Under the pieces are notes generated by a model. That model had not been told where the DNA came from, ran no database searches, and saw nothing but the letters and a program-made list of their open reading frames with translations. This document shows positions 6,381-7,077 of a stretch of DNA of 7,077 bases, piece after piece. Positions within the stretch are counted from its first letter, which is position 1. Every line of letters starts with the position of its first letter. Origin of the DNA: a bacterium (GTDB lineage Bacteria; Cyanobacteriota; Vampirovibrionia; Gastranaerophilales; Gastranaerophilaceae); NCBI GenBank assembly GCA_024408905.1, contig JAKSUP010000071.1, positions 1-7,077 on the forward strand, given 5' to 3'. Position numbers and translations under genes: made by a program.

Positions 6381-6744
6381 ACAACAATTTGAACAATTAA
6401 TGCTACAGTATAATCAACTGAAGAACGGTGCAGAGGAAATACATCGTGTAATTCTCAATGAAGATTATGACACGGCAATAACAATGATTAAGACTCGAGA
6501 ACCGATTTTTCTGACATGCAAGTGTATTCGCAAGTTTTTGGAACTAACACCGGAACAACAGGAAAAATTAGACGCAATATTAGAAGAATTACGAGTTCTT
6601 GAACAAGAAAACATAAAAATTCTTTCTGAGGGCATGGCTCAAATTAAAAAAGAAATTGTTAAGGCTCAAAAAACAGAAAAAATACAACAAGCTTATGATG
6701 TTGCTGATACCTCAAGTGGTAACATTGTGAACGTGGAAGAATAA
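6370..6744 (+). CDS. FliT-like flagellar chaperone
   Basis: A 124-residue all-helical, charged protein placed directly after fliS, where FliT usually sits. The pattern fits FliT-like proteins: helix 3-28 (FEQLMLQYNQLKNGAEEIHR), then 'NEDYDTAITMIKTREPIF' at 30-47 (the D-A-hydrophobic-R-x-P element of many FliT proteins), LTPEQQEKLDAILEEL at 59-74, and a long helix to about 107. FliT chaperones bind the cap protein FliD; in enterics they also inhibit FlhDC, which does not apply here. The sequence is too divergent to be certain, so no symbol is given. I chose the ATG at 6370, which overlaps the fliS end by 11 bases with GAAGAG 7 bases upstream. Starts further up (6331, 6349) would add residues that are only the fliS tail read in another frame. 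Two near-adjacent cysteines (50, 52) are unusual for the family. Confidence 0.72.
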   Translation: MQNEQQFEQLMLQYNQLKNGAEEIHRVILNEDYDTAITMIKTREPIFLTCKCIRKFLELTPEQQEKLDAILEELRVLEQENIKILSEGMAQIKKEIVKAQKTEKIQQAYDVADTSSGNIVNVEE

Positions 6745-6807
6745 CTAAAACCCAATATTTTCAGTACTTTAACGGCTAATCGTATGACTGGTCGCATTGT
6801 TTTATGG

Positions 6808-6816
6808 TGGTATAAT
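6808..6816 (+). promoter_or_regulatory. Extended -10 promoter upstream of hup (distal)
   Basis: TGG-TATAAT (6808-6816) is a perfect extended -10. No good -35 stands 16-18 bases upstream, which extended -10 promoters can tolerate. A start near 6823 would give a leader of about 95 bases for the HU gene containing the inverted repeat at 6830-6848. Confidence 0.4.
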
Positions 6817-6829
6817 GTCCAAAAGCCTA

Positions 6830-6848
6830 CTTGAACAAGAGTTTCAAG
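6830..6848. repeat. Short inverted repeat in the HU leader
   Basis: CTTGAA (6830-6835) and TTCAAG (6843-6848) are perfect 6-base arms around a 7-base loop. A run of A, not T, follows on the plus strand, so it is not a plus-strand terminator. It could be an operator or a leader hairpin. Confidence 0.35.
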
Positions 6849-6858
6849 AAAAAAAAGC

Positions 6859-6886
6859 TTGCAAATTTCGTTTTTATTTGTATAAT
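6859..6886 (+). promoter_or_regulatory. Proximal promoter of the HU gene
   Basis: TTGCAA (6859-6864, four of six -35 bases), 16 bases, then a perfect TATAAT (6881-6886). The start would be near 6893, with the ribosome binding site AAAGGAG at 6906-6912. Confidence 0.65.
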
Positions 6887-6919
6887 AGTTTCTGTAATAG
6901 ATAAGAAAGGAGTTTTATT

Positions 6920-7077
6920 ATGAACAAAGAAGAATTAGTATCTGAAATTTCAAAAAAATCAAAAGTTACTCAAAAAGAAGCTAACGAAGTATTGTCAGCT
7001 TTAATCGAAACAGTTCAAAAAACAGTTTCTAAAGGTAAAAAAGTAACTTTAGTTGGTTTTGGTACTTTCGAACCACG
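6920..7077 (+). CDS. HU-type DNA-binding protein (5' part, cut by window end)
   Basis: Only the first 52 codons are present. The product begins MNKEELVSEISKKSKVTQKE and reaches KVTLVGFGTFEP, the typical HU N-terminal helix-turn-helix body followed by the GFGTFE strand. The DNA-binding beta-arm (after residue 53, about 40 more residues in a normal 90-residue HU) lies outside the window. HU is a dimeric nucleoid protein that bends DNA with little sequence preference. AAAGGAG 7 bases before the ATG fixes the start. The next two bases, CG, would give Arg, making GTFEPR, which I recall as common in cyanobacterial HU. It is separated from the flagellar operon by its own promoters. Confidence 0.95.
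   Translation, partial: MNKEELVSEISKKSKVTQKEANEVLSALIETVQKTVSKGKKVTLVGFGTFEP

Noticed and set aside
1..7077. CRISPR arrays, tRNA or rRNA genes, insertion sequences, phage or defence genes
   Set aside because: I saw no regularly spaced repeats, no tRNA- or rRNA-like sequence, and no transposase, integrase or defence-protein motifs. All long frames are accounted for by the genes listed.

Overview
The window is AT-rich bacterial DNA with good AGGAG-type ribosome binding sites, sigma70-like promoters and Rho-independent terminators. My best guess at the source is a non-photosynthetic relative of Cyanobacteria (Melainabacteria/Vampirovibrionia, Gastranaerophilales-like). Two points support this. 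The acyl-activating enzyme carries motifs I remember from cyanobacterial acyl-ACP synthetases (e.g. SPYIDQIMLVGQDE), and the HU fragment ends in a VGFGTFEPR stretch like cyanobacterial HU. A low-GC Firmicute is the main alternative, because DUF1836 and a FlaG-FliS-FliT gene order are both common there. Nothing in the window settles the lineage.

Layout. Positions 1-257 hold the promoter of the first gene and, on the other strand, a very doubtful 40-codon ORF. Positions 258-1658 (+) encode a complete M17 leucyl aminopeptidase (pepA) with every metal-binding and catalytic residue in place. A strong hairpin at 1669-1700 lies between it and the convergent minus-strand unit, and could terminate both. 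That unit (4210 down to 1700) is a long-chain acyl-CoA/acyl-ACP synthetase followed, 3 bases later, by a DUF1836 protein; the two look translationally coupled. The 314-base gap 4211-4524 carries the synthetase promoter, an inverted repeat over its -35 box, and two tandem minus-strand terminators. The minus-strand gene at 4525-5274 encodes a protein I do not recognise as a named family. It has a central region resembling the MshEN cyclic-di-GMP-binding motif and a C-terminal coiled coil.

Divergent from it, across 86 bases, a plus-strand flagellar operon runs from 5361 to 6744: a FlaG-like protein with a very acidic linker, the flagellin chaperone FliS with an acidic tail, and a FliT-like small helical protein. 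All three are stop-start coupled or overlapping. After a 175-base gap with two candidate promoters, the window ends inside a histone-like HU gene (6920 onward).

How the genes fit together. The flagellar operon makes filament-assembly and export-chaperone proteins. The divergent MshEN-like gene may be a second-messenger-linked partner, but that is inference. The acyl-activating enzyme and its DUF1836 partner form a lipid-metabolism module, with a candidate operator at its promoter. PepA and HU are housekeeping genes.
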